Program-made: the position numbers and the translations under genes
The notes under the pieces: generated by a model
Told to the model about the DNA's origin: nothing
The model's input: only the letters and a program-made list of their open reading frames with translations
The model's database searches: none
Shown: positions 56,849 through 64,000 of the stretch, piece by piece
Numbering within the stretch: position 1 is the first letter of the stretch
Layout: every line of letters begins with the position of its first letter
Source of the DNA: Tritonibacter scottomollicae
Lineage (GTDB): Bacteria; Pseudomonadota; Alphaproteobacteria; Rhodobacterales; Rhodobacteraceae
DNA length: 64,000 nt
Reading direction: 5' to 3'
NCBI RefSeq assembly: GCF_003003215.1
Contig: NZ_PVUF01000019.1
Coordinates: forward strand, 1 to 64,000

Positions 56849-57817
56849 CTAGAAATCTGACCTTATTCGGTTAACCCTACGAGCCTGCGCGTCGCGCCAT
56901 TTGCGCGGGGGCATGCCCATCTTCTTGCGAAATGCGTATGTGAAACTGCTCACACTTGCGTAGCCAAGTTGGCTCGCCACCAGTTTGATTGGGGCACCGC
57001 CAAGTATCGCGTCGCATGCGGCGTGCAGTCGGACTTGTTCGGTGCTCTGCACCAAGGTACAGCCGAATACTTCGCGGTAGGCCAACGCCAAGCGATTGGC
57101 TGCCAGACCCAGTCGCGACGCCAACTCGCCCAATCCGGGCGGTGCCATTGCCTCGGCCTCCAGCATTGCATGGGCTTCCCGTGCAGCCTGAACCTCATGC
57201 GTCGCAATTCCGGGAGAGCTGTCGGTGGATAGGGCCTCCAGCTGATAACAGAGGATTTGCAGGGCGGCGGCCTCGATCAACTGTGTCCGAAGTGGCAGAC
57301 GGCTGTGCAATGCCTGCTCGAGCGAAATTCTGAGGTAGCTGGGGAGCGGGGCCTGTGTGACAAGGGACGGTCCCCCCATCCCGTCCAAAATCCTCTGAAC
57401 TGCCTTGGGGACCTTGCCCGCAAACCATCGCTCGACCATTTCCAGTGGTGCATTTACCCCGAAGATGTCGGCCTCGCTCCGCTGCAATCGAAACAGCGCG
57501 CCGGAGTCGCGGGGACGGACCAGCCCCACTGTTTCGCTTTCGTAGTGCGTTCCGCAGGTCAACTCTGCGGCAAAGCTGCCTCCCAAAGGCACCTGCGTAA
57601 AAACAAAATCTGCAGGCCGGTTGCTGACGACTTCTACCGTGTCCGGGCCGTTGGAGCGAAACCGCGTCTTAGTCCAGGCTATGCCGGTATCCGGGGCGGC
57701 CTTTGCACGCTGGACCTCGATATCCACCGCTGCGGTCTTCAGCGCTACGGTCTCCACCCCCGACAAGCAAAGCTCAACCGGTTGAGAGGTGTCAGAAGCA
57801 GATGAATCAAGAGACAT
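56849..57817 (-). CDS. AraC-family transcriptional regulator
   Basis: A 322-residue regulator with an N-terminal sensory domain (about 20-200) and a C-terminal AraC helix-turn-helix pair (LGELASRLGLAANRLALAYREVFG, then LVASQLGYASVSSFTYAFRKKMGMPPRKW). It is divergent from the autotransporter gene, with about 300 bp between starts, and is the best candidate regulator for it. Confidence 0.85.
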   Translation of the reverse strand: MSLDSSASDTSQPVELCLSGVETVALKTAAVDIEVQRAKAAPDTGIAWTKTRFRSNGPDTVEVVSNRPADFVFTQVPLGGSFAAELTCGTHYESETVGLVRPRDSGALFRLQRSEADIFGVNAPLEMVERWFAGKVPKAVQRILDGMGGPSLVTQAPLPSYLRISLEQALHSRLPLRTQLIEAAALQILCYQLEALSTDSSPGIATHEVQAAREAHAMLEAEAMAPPGLGELASRLGLAANRLALAYREVFGCTLVQSTEQVRLHAACDAILGGAPIKLVASQLGYASVSSFTYAFRKKMGMPPRKWRDAQARRVNRIRSDF

Positions 57818-58134
57818 TCAGAGATAAAGGCTATTAGAAACAACAGGCAAGCATAGGCTAGGTGAACGACGCCTCCCGTGCAAGAGCCGAGGTACCTTTC
57901 ATAATTGCAGGCTGAGATTCGACAAAAAAAGCCGCTATCTCGACAAACACGCTCCCTACGCGACCCACCAGAACTGGATATGATTTGCCTAAGGCCGCGC
58001 ATGTCTAAGACGGGCGGCCCTTAAGACAGATAATAACCGGTTCTCTCCTGATCGCGCTCTCACCGGCAGCGGCATGTTTTGGCATGCTTGCGCAGCGGCG
58101 GCGCAGGGCAAAGTGGCCGGGCGGGAGGTTGGGA
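57818..58134. promoter_or_regulatory. 317-bp divergent promoter region of AraC and the autotransporter
   Basis: It contains A-rich tracts around 57923-57932 (ACAAAAAAAG) and no recognisable gene. An AraC-type direct repeat could not be assigned with confidence. GGGAGG at 58120-58125 is the ribosome site of the autotransporter. Confidence 0.4.
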
Positions 58135-61100
58135 ATGGCGACACTGATGACAATTGCAGCGGCGGTGTGGGGCAGGCTTGAGAGTCTCCCCTGCAGATCT
58201 GTGACCAAGGTTGCCGTTTGTAGCGCATTGGTCGTCGTCTCATTGTTTTGCGCCACTCAGCCAGCACAGGCGCTGGACGCCAGCGACGGGTCCCCGGCGG
58301 CCTTAATGCCGGGAGGACAGTGCCGGGCAAGGGTGCAGCAGTATGCCGGCGGTGCCAGCATCTTCTTCTTCCCCCCTGTTTCCGGTCTTAGGGCCGCCGG
58401 AGGGAGTTATTTTAACTACGCCGACGGCGCTTCTACGCCTCATTCGCCGATCACGGTCGCGTGGTTGGAGGCGAACTGCGGTTTCACGAATGTGACGGGG
58501 CTTGTCCAAGACGGCGCGGATGGCACAATCGCGTCTGATGATCAAATGTTCGTCCGGTTCACAGCAGATGTGCCTGGCATAGGTCGATATGATTTTGACT
58601 ACGGGCTGTACGGGGTGACCGGCACTGTGGTGAAGCGAGATGTCGTGCTCACTGATCCCGTCCCCACCGTCACCCTTTCGGGTCTGAGCGGCACTTTTAT
58701 CAATCCCCAGATCGTCACCGCAACCTTCAGCGAGACAGTCAGCGGTTTTGATGCATCGGACATCCAGATGACAAATGCCACCATTTCCAGCTTCGTCGGA
58801 TCGGGGGCCACCTATACGTTCAAAGTCACGCCCGATGCGCCGGGCGCGGTAACGGTCCTTGTACCTGCAGGCGTGGCGACCGACAGTGTATCGTTCCCAA
58901 ACCTTGCCTCAAATACACTGTCCGGCACGGCTGAAGGGATCAGCAGCATTACAGCGGATTTTAACGCAAACCCGGGATTCGGAGTTTCGGTGCCGCATAC
59001 GGTCTTCTTCACTGACCAATCCTCATCCACGCCACCTGCTTTGAAGACTTGGAACTGGGACTTTGGCGACGGAGGTACCAGCACGGCACAGAACCCGGTT
59101 CACACGTACACGAGCTTTGGCACCTATACCGCAACGCTGGAAACCTGCGTCTACACAACCTGCGACACCCAGAGCATGACCATCGAGGTGGTCGATATTC
59201 CCGCCACCATGACCCCTTCTCTGTCAGGATTTAGCGGCCATGTGGTAGGCGCGCAAACCGTGACAGTGGAATTCAATGCGGGCGTGGATACATCAGATGC
59301 GTTGCAATTGTCGGATTTTGACGCAACCAACCTGACGCTCTCAAACCTTTCGTCAGGGTCGCCGACGCCCGCATATGGCCAGACGCAGACCTACACTTTG
59401 ACCGCGACGCCGGATGGGGACGGGGCCATATCGCTGACCCTGCCAGCAAGTGTGGTGTCCAATTACCGCAGCGTAGCTAACACGGCCTCCAACACGCTAT
59501 CTGGCATTGTGGACACCACTGCGCCCACCATCACGCTGGTGGATGCGGGCGTCAGCACCGCCCCCTATGTCGGCTATAGTGCAGTCCTCGAATACTCACC
59601 CGGGACGATATTTGTGCTCGGATACTCGGCCACACTTCCGGGGACGGTCGCCCTTATGGGTAAAAGCATCCTTCCCGGCAACCAGATGCGATATACGATT
59701 GTCCCGCAACGTGATGGCCCGGTTTATGTGACCTTCCCCGCAGGGATGTTCCGGGACGTTGCCGGTAACTTCAGCGCCGAGACCCGGCTCGATTTGGGGT
59801 ATGCGGATGTGGATGAGCCGCGACCGGAGATCACCGGTGTGCCCGCATCGGTGGGTGGTGAGTTTGAGGCAACCATTACGTTTTCCAAAACCGTCGAAGG
59901 CTTCACCGGATCGGACATTCAGATCAGTGGCGGCACGCTCTCGTCCCTCTCGGGAAGCGGTGCGAATTATACCGCCCGGATCACACCGGACGGTAGTGCT
60001 TCAATCACGGTTTCCGTCCCGGCAGATGCGGCACAACATGTGGCGGCCGCAGGTGTGCCAGGTGTTTTCTCTGCCGCTGCGGCCCCGGTGAGCACGGTCT
60101 ATAACACTGCCCCGGTGGCCAATGCGGGGCCAGATCAGGTGGTGCAAAGCGGCACGCAAATCACGTTGGATGGCAGCGCCAGCTCCGACCCGAATGGAGA
60201 TACGCTCACCTATCAGTGGAGCGCCCCCACAGGCATCACTTTGAGTGATGCGACGGCAGTGCAGCCCAATTTTACCGCGCCTTCTCCCGCGCCAGGTGGT
60301 TCCGATCAGCTGCTGTCGTTTACGTTGACGGTTGATGATGGCACTGACACGCACCAGGACACCGTCGACGTCACGGTGATGGCTCAGGTTGCCGCCACGC
60401 TCGCGGGGTTGCCGTCCGATATCACCGGCCCCGAGACGATTACTGTCGACTTCAGCAGTGATGTCACCGGCTTTGATGAGACCGATCTGCAGCTGCAGAA
60501 CCTTTCGATCAGTAACTTTGCATCAACTTCGCCAAGCTCATATCAATTTGATGTCGCTCCGCTTGCGCGTGGGTCGGTCTCGATCACTCTCCCAGCCGGG
60601 GTCGCACAGGATAGCAGAGGCAACGCCAATGTGGCGGCCTCCCTCACCGCGACCGGCTTTACCAATACCGCGCCCTTGGCGGATGCCGGAGCGGATCAAG
60701 CGGTTGGTGGCGGTGTGCTCATCACTCTGGATGGGTCTGGTTCATCCGATGCAGATGGCGACAGCCTGACCTATCTCTGGACACCCCCTGCAGGCATCAC
60801 CCTGAGTGATGCGACGTCGGTAAAGCCCAGTTTTACGACACCCACTCCAGCGCCGGGTGACCCCGATCAGGTGCTATCGTTTACGTTGACGGTCGATGAT
60901 GGCACCGAGACACACCAAGACACCGTCGACGTCACGGTGATGGCTCAGGTTGCCGCCACGCTCGCGGGATTGCCGTCCAATATCACCGGCCCCGAGACGA
61001 TTACTGTGGACTTCAGCAGTGATGTTACGGGCTTTGATGAGACCGATCTACAGCTGCAGAACCTTTCGGTCAGTAACTTCGCATCAACTTCGCCAAGCTC

Positions 61101-62709
61101 ATATAAATTTGATGTCGCTCCGCTGGCACGCGGCTCGGTCTCGATCACTCTCCCAGCCGGGGTGGCACAGGACAGCAGAGGCAACGCCAATGTCGCAGCC
61201 TCCCTCACCGCGACCGGCTTTATCAATACCGCGCCCTTGGCAGATGCCGGATCGGATCAGGTGGCTGGTGGCGGTGTGCTCATCACTCTGGATGGATCTG
61301 GCTCATCGGACCCAGATGGCGACAGCCTGACCTATCTTTGGACAGCGCCCGCAGGCATTACCCTGAGTGATGCGACGTCGGTACAGCCCAGTTTTACGAC
61401 ACCCACTCTTTCTCTCGGTGACCCGGATCTGGTGCTGGATTTTACTCTCACCGTGGATGATGGCACCGAAACCCACAGCGATCAGATCAGGATCACCCTT
61501 CGCACTGATGTAAGCGTGACACTTGCCGGGCTAACGGATAGCTTTAGTGGTCCCGGTCAGCACCAGATCGATATTCAGTTTTCGCGGGTGGTAAGCGGTT
61601 TGACCGCGAGCGATCTGGTGATCTCCGGCGGCGAAGTTCAGTCGCTCAGCGGAAGCGGTGCCCGTTATCAGGCACTATTGCTGGCCAGCGGTCGGGGTGA
61701 TCTCGCGGTTTCTCTTCCTGCGGGCGTGACCCATGACAGCAATGGTATTCCCAATGCAGCGTCGAACCAGATGACTGCAGTGAACCGGATTATCGAACAG
61801 ACCAGTCAGTTGATTGCCGGCTTCATGCAGAGCCGTGCCAACAATCTGATCAGCAACCAGCCGCGCGTCGCAGATTTTCTGCTGGGGCGCAGCTCCGACA
61901 ACCAGTTGAACGCTTCTGTCACCCGGGGTCAGGTCAATATGGATATGGCGGTCTCCCCACGAGGCGGAGCATGGGCCAGTTTGCGCGCTGCCTTTAGTGA
62001 GAGCGACGGCCAAGACAACGGCTATGCGCTGGCAGCGGTCGGTCGACACATTGAAGTGCAGCCAAATTTGCTGTTGGGCGCAATGCTGCAAATGGACTAT
62101 GCCGAATCCACCGAAGGGCCTGCCGAGGTAGAGGGTTATGGCTGGCTGATCGGTCCTTATGCTGTTTATCGCCTGCCCGATCAGCCGGTGATATTCAGCG
62201 CGCAAATTCTCTATGGGCAATCGCAAAACGAAATCGCACCATTGGGAACCTATCGCGATCAGTTCAAAACCGAACGCTGGCTGGCGCAGCTCGGTGTCAC
62301 TGGAGAGGTCATCAGTGGCGATTGGACCGTATTTCCCTTCCTGACGGCCACTCATACTCGCGATGATCAGCGCGCTTATATTGACCACCTTGGCAACATG
62401 ATCCCGGTTCAAGGAATTCGGTTGACCAACGTGGAGTTAGGCGCAGATTTCGAACTGCAACTGACTCATCGGGCCGGTGAGCGAGTTCTGACGGGAGGGG
62501 TTTCGGGCATTTGGTCAGAAACCTCAGGCTCCGGTGCCGCCGCCCTGCGCGAACCCACCTATGAAGGTGGCCGAATGCGGCTGGAACTAGGCTACGGTGG
62601 GGTATTGACGAACGGTGGCCGGTTTCAATTCAGCGCATACGGCGACGGGTTCGGGGCGAACGATTACTCAAGCTACGGTGTCGAGGCGAGCTATTCTTTT
62701 GCATTCTGA
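58135..62709 (+). CDS. large autotransporter adhesin with Ig-like and PKD repeats
   Basis: About 1524 residues. An extended signal region ends near CATQPAQA-L. Ig-like domains (FINPQIVTATFSETVSGFDASDIQ and relatives) and a PKD domain (WNWDFGDGGTSTAQNPVHTY) come first. Then three PKD/Ig units of about 187 residues each begin with NTAPVANAGPDQ or a variant, the last two pairs nearly identical. The final 280 residues form an autotransporter beta-barrel (GGAWASLRAAFSESDGQD to the terminal YSFAF ending in Phe). It is a type V secreted surface protein, probably for adhesion or biofilm. ATG 58135 has GGGAGG before it; an ATG at 58084 is also in frame. Confidence 0.85.
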   Translation: MATLMTIAAAVWGRLESLPCRSVTKVAVCSALVVVSLFCATQPAQALDASDGSPAALMPGGQCRARVQQYAGGASIFFFPPVSGLRAAGGSYFNYADGASTPHSPITVAWLEANCGFTNVTGLVQDGADGTIASDDQMFVRFTADVPGIGRYDFDYGLYGVTGTVVKRDVVLTDPVPTVTLSGLSGTFINPQIVTATFSETVSGFDASDIQMTNATISSFVGSGATYTFKVTPDAPGAVTVLVPAGVATDSVSFPNLASNTLSGTAEGISSITADFNANPGFGVSVPHTVFFTDQSSSTPPALKTWNWDFGDGGTSTAQNPVHTYTSFGTYTATLETCVYTTCDTQSMTIEVVDIPATMTPSLSGFSGHVVGAQTVTVEFNAGVDTSDALQLSDFDATNLTLSNLSSGSPTPAYGQTQTYTLTATPDGDGAISLTLPASVVSNYRSVANTASNTLSGIVDTTAPTITLVDAGVSTAPYVGYSAVLEYSPGTIFVLGYSATLPGTVALMGKSILPGNQMRYTIVPQRDGPVYVTFPAGMFRDVAGNFSAETRLDLGYADVDEPRPEITGVPASVGGEFEATITFSKTVEGFTGSDIQISGGTLSSLSGSGANYTARITPDGSASITVSVPADAAQHVAAAGVPGVFSAAAAPVSTVYNTAPVANAGPDQVVQSGTQITLDGSASSDPNGDTLTYQWSAPTGITLSDATAVQPNFTAPSPAPGGSDQLLSFTLTVDDGTDTHQDTVDVTVMAQVAATLAGLPSDITGPETITVDFSSDVTGFDETDLQLQNLSISNFASTSPSSYQFDVAPLARGSVSITLPAGVAQDSRGNANVAASLTATGFTNTAPLADAGADQAVGGGVLITLDGSGSSDADGDSLTYLWTPPAGITLSDATSVKPSFTTPTPAPGDPDQVLSFTLTVDDGTETHQDTVDVTVMAQVAATLAGLPSNITGPETITVDFSSDVTGFDETDLQLQNLSVSNFASTSPSSYKFDVAPLARGSVSITLPAGVAQDSRGNANVAASLTATGFINTAPLADAGSDQVAGGGVLITLDGSGSSDPDGDSLTYLWTAPAGITLSDATSVQPSFTTPTLSLGDPDLVLDFTLTVDDGTETHSDQIRITLRTDVSVTLAGLTDSFSGPGQHQIDIQFSRVVSGLTASDLVISGGEVQSLSGSGARYQALLLASGRGDLAVSLPAGVTHDSNGIPNAASNQMTAVNRIIEQTSQLIAGFMQSRANNLISNQPRVADFLLGRSSDNQLNASVTRGQVNMDMAVSPRGGAWASLRAAFSESDGQDNGYALAAVGRHIEVQPNLLLGAMLQMDYAESTEGPAEVEGYGWLIGPYAVYRLPDQPVIFSAQILYGQSQNEIAPLGTYRDQFKTERWLAQLGVTGEVISGDWTVFPFLTATHTRDDQRAYIDHLGNMIPVQGIRLTNVELGADFELQLTHRAGERVLTGGVSGIWSETSGSGAAALREPTYEGGRMRLELGYGGVLTNGGRFQFSAYGDGFGANDYSSYGVEASYSFAF
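60103..61780 (+). repeat. tandem repeats of 558-561 bp in the autotransporter gene
   Basis: Three in-frame units begin at about 60103, 60661 and 61222. The Ig half of unit 1 (60385-60660) and unit 2 (60943-61221) are almost identical in DNA, which indicates recent duplication or gene conversion; unit 3 keeps only the PKD half and its Ig half has diverged. Confidence 0.85.
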
Positions 62710-63003
62710 TGAAGGCGCAGAGTGAATGCCGGACAATTGGGAGGGAACGTCGCCGAACATGCTTGTGTGGATGGCTCCCGCATAGCAAGTCGTAAATGAT
62801 CTCGTGTACCTTTTCAGAAGCGGTCTTGTGTCCGGCCTGTTTGCGCGGTTCACACCGCTGGCCCTGATGGGATCCGCAGATCAGGTTCCTATCTGCTTTG
62901 CGGGCAATTGCGCCCGGGTCATTCGGCGGAGAGTCCTGATCGTTGCGGCTGAAGTGTACACCATCACATCGTCGGTCTTGCTATCTCGCTGTTTCTGTAC
63001 GTC
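62710..63003. other. 294-bp region between the autotransporter and an IS110 remnant
   Basis: No gene or recognisable repeat. It presumably holds the autotransporter terminator and the left limit of the IS110 remnant, neither of which I could place. Confidence 0.35.
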
Positions 63004-63535
63004 TCAAGCTGTGTGCGGGCGGTAGGGTTCGTTCCTGGTCAGCACCGCCCACATGATCCGTGCCGTCTTGTTCGCCATGGCGACGGTCGCGAGCCGGGTC
63101 GGCTTTCTCTGCAACAGCTTCGTCAGCCAGGGATCTGCACGCTCGGGATGATTGGTGACCTGCCGCACACGCGATGTCATGCCGACGACGATAAGCTGGC
63201 GCAGGTACCGATCGCCCATCTTCGTGATCTTTCCCAGCCGCTCCTTGCCACCGCTGGAGTGGTTGCGGGGTGTCAGACCAAGCCACGCCGCAAATTCCCG
63301 CCCACTCTTGAACTGGTGACCCGACCCGATCGTAGCGGCGACGGCCGAGGCGGTCACCGGTCCGACGCCGGGAATGGTCTGCAGGAGTTGCGCCTGGCGG
63401 CTGAGACGAGCCTGGATGCGCATCGTGATCTCGTACCAACGAAGGCGGTTGTGCAGCTCGACCAGCTGACGGCTGAGAACTCGCAGAACGTCTTGGGCGA
63501 GCTCGGGTAGACGGACGCGAGCCGCCCGCTGAACG
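63004..63535 (-). pseudogene. IS110-family transposase, C-terminal remnant
   Basis: The minus strand encodes the C-terminal part of an IS110 transposase: RAARVRLPELAQDVLRVLSRQ, then LLQTIPGVGPVTASAVAATIG (the transposase_20 helix-hairpin-helix), SGREFAAWLGLTPRNHSSGGK and LGKITKMGDRYLRQLIVVGM. The N-terminal RuvC-like catalytic domain is missing, so the element is a dead fragment. An internal ATG exists at 63423, but the conserved frame extends to about 63535. Confidence 0.85.
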
Positions 63536-63536
63536 T

Positions 63537-63716
63537 GGGGACCCGCGTGAGGAGGAAATCCTGGAGATTGCCTTTGCCAGCGGCAGGCTGGCCCGCGTCA
63601 GCGCCCGGATGACCATGATGGGCCGCGACTTCCATGACTTCCTGACCCTGGTCCGCGACGGCGCAGAGTGGCGCATCGTTGCGAAAGTGTTTTCCTATGT
63701 TCCGCGAAAGGACTGA
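63537..63716 (+). pseudogene. C-terminal fragment of a lumazine-binding/NTF2-like protein
   Basis: A 60-codon frame with no start ends at 63716 and encodes EIAFASGRLARVSARMTMMG, then FHDFLTLVRDGAEWRIVAKVF, the C-terminal half of an NTF2/SnoaL (lumazine-binding-like) protein. The upstream half is replaced by the IS110 remnant, so the gene was cut by that element. It lies 3 bp before the tautomerase gene and was probably in an operon with it. Confidence 0.7.
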
Positions 63717-63719
63717 CCG

Positions 63720-63941
63720 ATGCCTTATGTGAATATCAAGGTGACCCGCGAAGGCGGCCCGGGCGGCACCGGCCCAAGCGCAGACCAGAAGGCGCAGCTG
63801 ATTACCGGGGTCACCGGTCTCCTGCAGGACATTCTGGGGAAGAACCCGGCAACGACCTTTGTCGTGATCGACGAGGTTGCGCTGGAGGATTGGGGTGTCG
63901 GCGGTCTACCGGTGCAGGAATACCGGAAGCAGGCAGAATGA
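63720..63941 (+). CDS. 4-oxalocrotonate tautomerase-family protein
   Basis: A 73-residue tautomerase. After Met removal Pro2 is the catalytic base (MPYVNIKVTREGG), and the conserved core is FVVIDEVALEDWGVGG. It lies 3 bp after the truncated NTF2-like gene, both rightward. The family catalyses keto-enol tautomerisation; the substrate is unknown, and it may have lost its pathway partner. The last 59 bases of the window hold nothing recognisable. Confidence 0.88.
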   Translation: MPYVNIKVTREGGPGGTGPSADQKAQLITGVTGLLQDILGKNPATTFVVIDEVALEDWGVGGLPVQEYRKQAE

Positions 63942-64000
63942 CGACTCGGCTGGACGCCCATGCATATTACACAATGCCATCGCAACCCGCTCTCTAGGGG

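Noticed and set aside
60103-61780. Tandem repeats considered as a CRISPR or satellite array
   Set aside because: The units are 558-561 bp, in frame and coding for PKD/Ig domains.

Overview
The window looks like a chromosome segment from an alphaproteobacterium of the Rhodobacteraceae (Roseobacter/Paracoccus-like). The evidence is the high G+C, the complete beta-hydroxyaspartate cycle cluster (bhcRABCD), the psd-pssA-pmtA phospholipid operon, a TIGR02300-family protein beside tRNA-Ala, and long runs of ATGA or TGATG-coupled genes. All assignments come from reading motifs by eye; no database search was run.

Layout. 1-105 is a probable IS end. 141-5118 is a LysR regulator divergent from dabB-dabA, an energy-coupled inorganic-carbon uptake pair. 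5312-9771 is a five-gene leftward operon of envelope proteins: an OmpA-like anchor, a membrane protein, a binding-protein/OmpA fusion, a VWA lipoprotein and an OpuAC-type binding protein without a permease. 10131-21515 is a peptide or amino-acid utilisation region: a Dpp/Opp-type transporter, an XRE-cupin regulator, two M24 metallopeptidases, an Asp/Glu-racemase-family enzyme, a diaminopropionate ammonia-lyase-like enzyme and an Lrp regulator. 21622-29050 is purine catabolism: a purine-type permease, xdhC, xdhB, xdhA and a divergent LysR. 29120-34636 is the beta-hydroxyaspartate cycle for glycolate/glyoxylate assimilation with its IclR regulator. 34759-43845 holds an uncharacterised membrane protein paired with a ClpP-fold protein, an AI-2E-family exporter, a double PRC-barrel protein, a LysR/GMC dehydrogenase/enolase-superfamily module and a CHAP lipoprotein.

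44052-47919 is a stressosome operon: globin-type RsbR, RsbS, RsbT, RsbX, then a histidine kinase whose N-terminus resembles the RsbT-binding domain of RsbU, then a single-domain response regulator. This suggests stressosome output rewired from a PP2C phosphatase to a two-component system, and it is the most interesting locus here. 48311-50397 makes phosphatidylethanolamine and phosphatidylcholine. 50552-53520 holds small housekeeping genes, a cold-shock protein, a GntR regulator and a metallopeptidase-like protein, ending at tRNA-Ala(GGC).

Downstream of the tRNA (53788-63716) the sequence changes to sparse accessory DNA: an orphan hypothetical gene, an IS3-family element inactivated by a stop codon, an AraC regulator divergent from a 1.5-kilo-residue autotransporter with near-identical tandem repeats, an IS110 remnant and a truncated gene. 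The window ends just after a 4-oxalocrotonate tautomerase-family gene.
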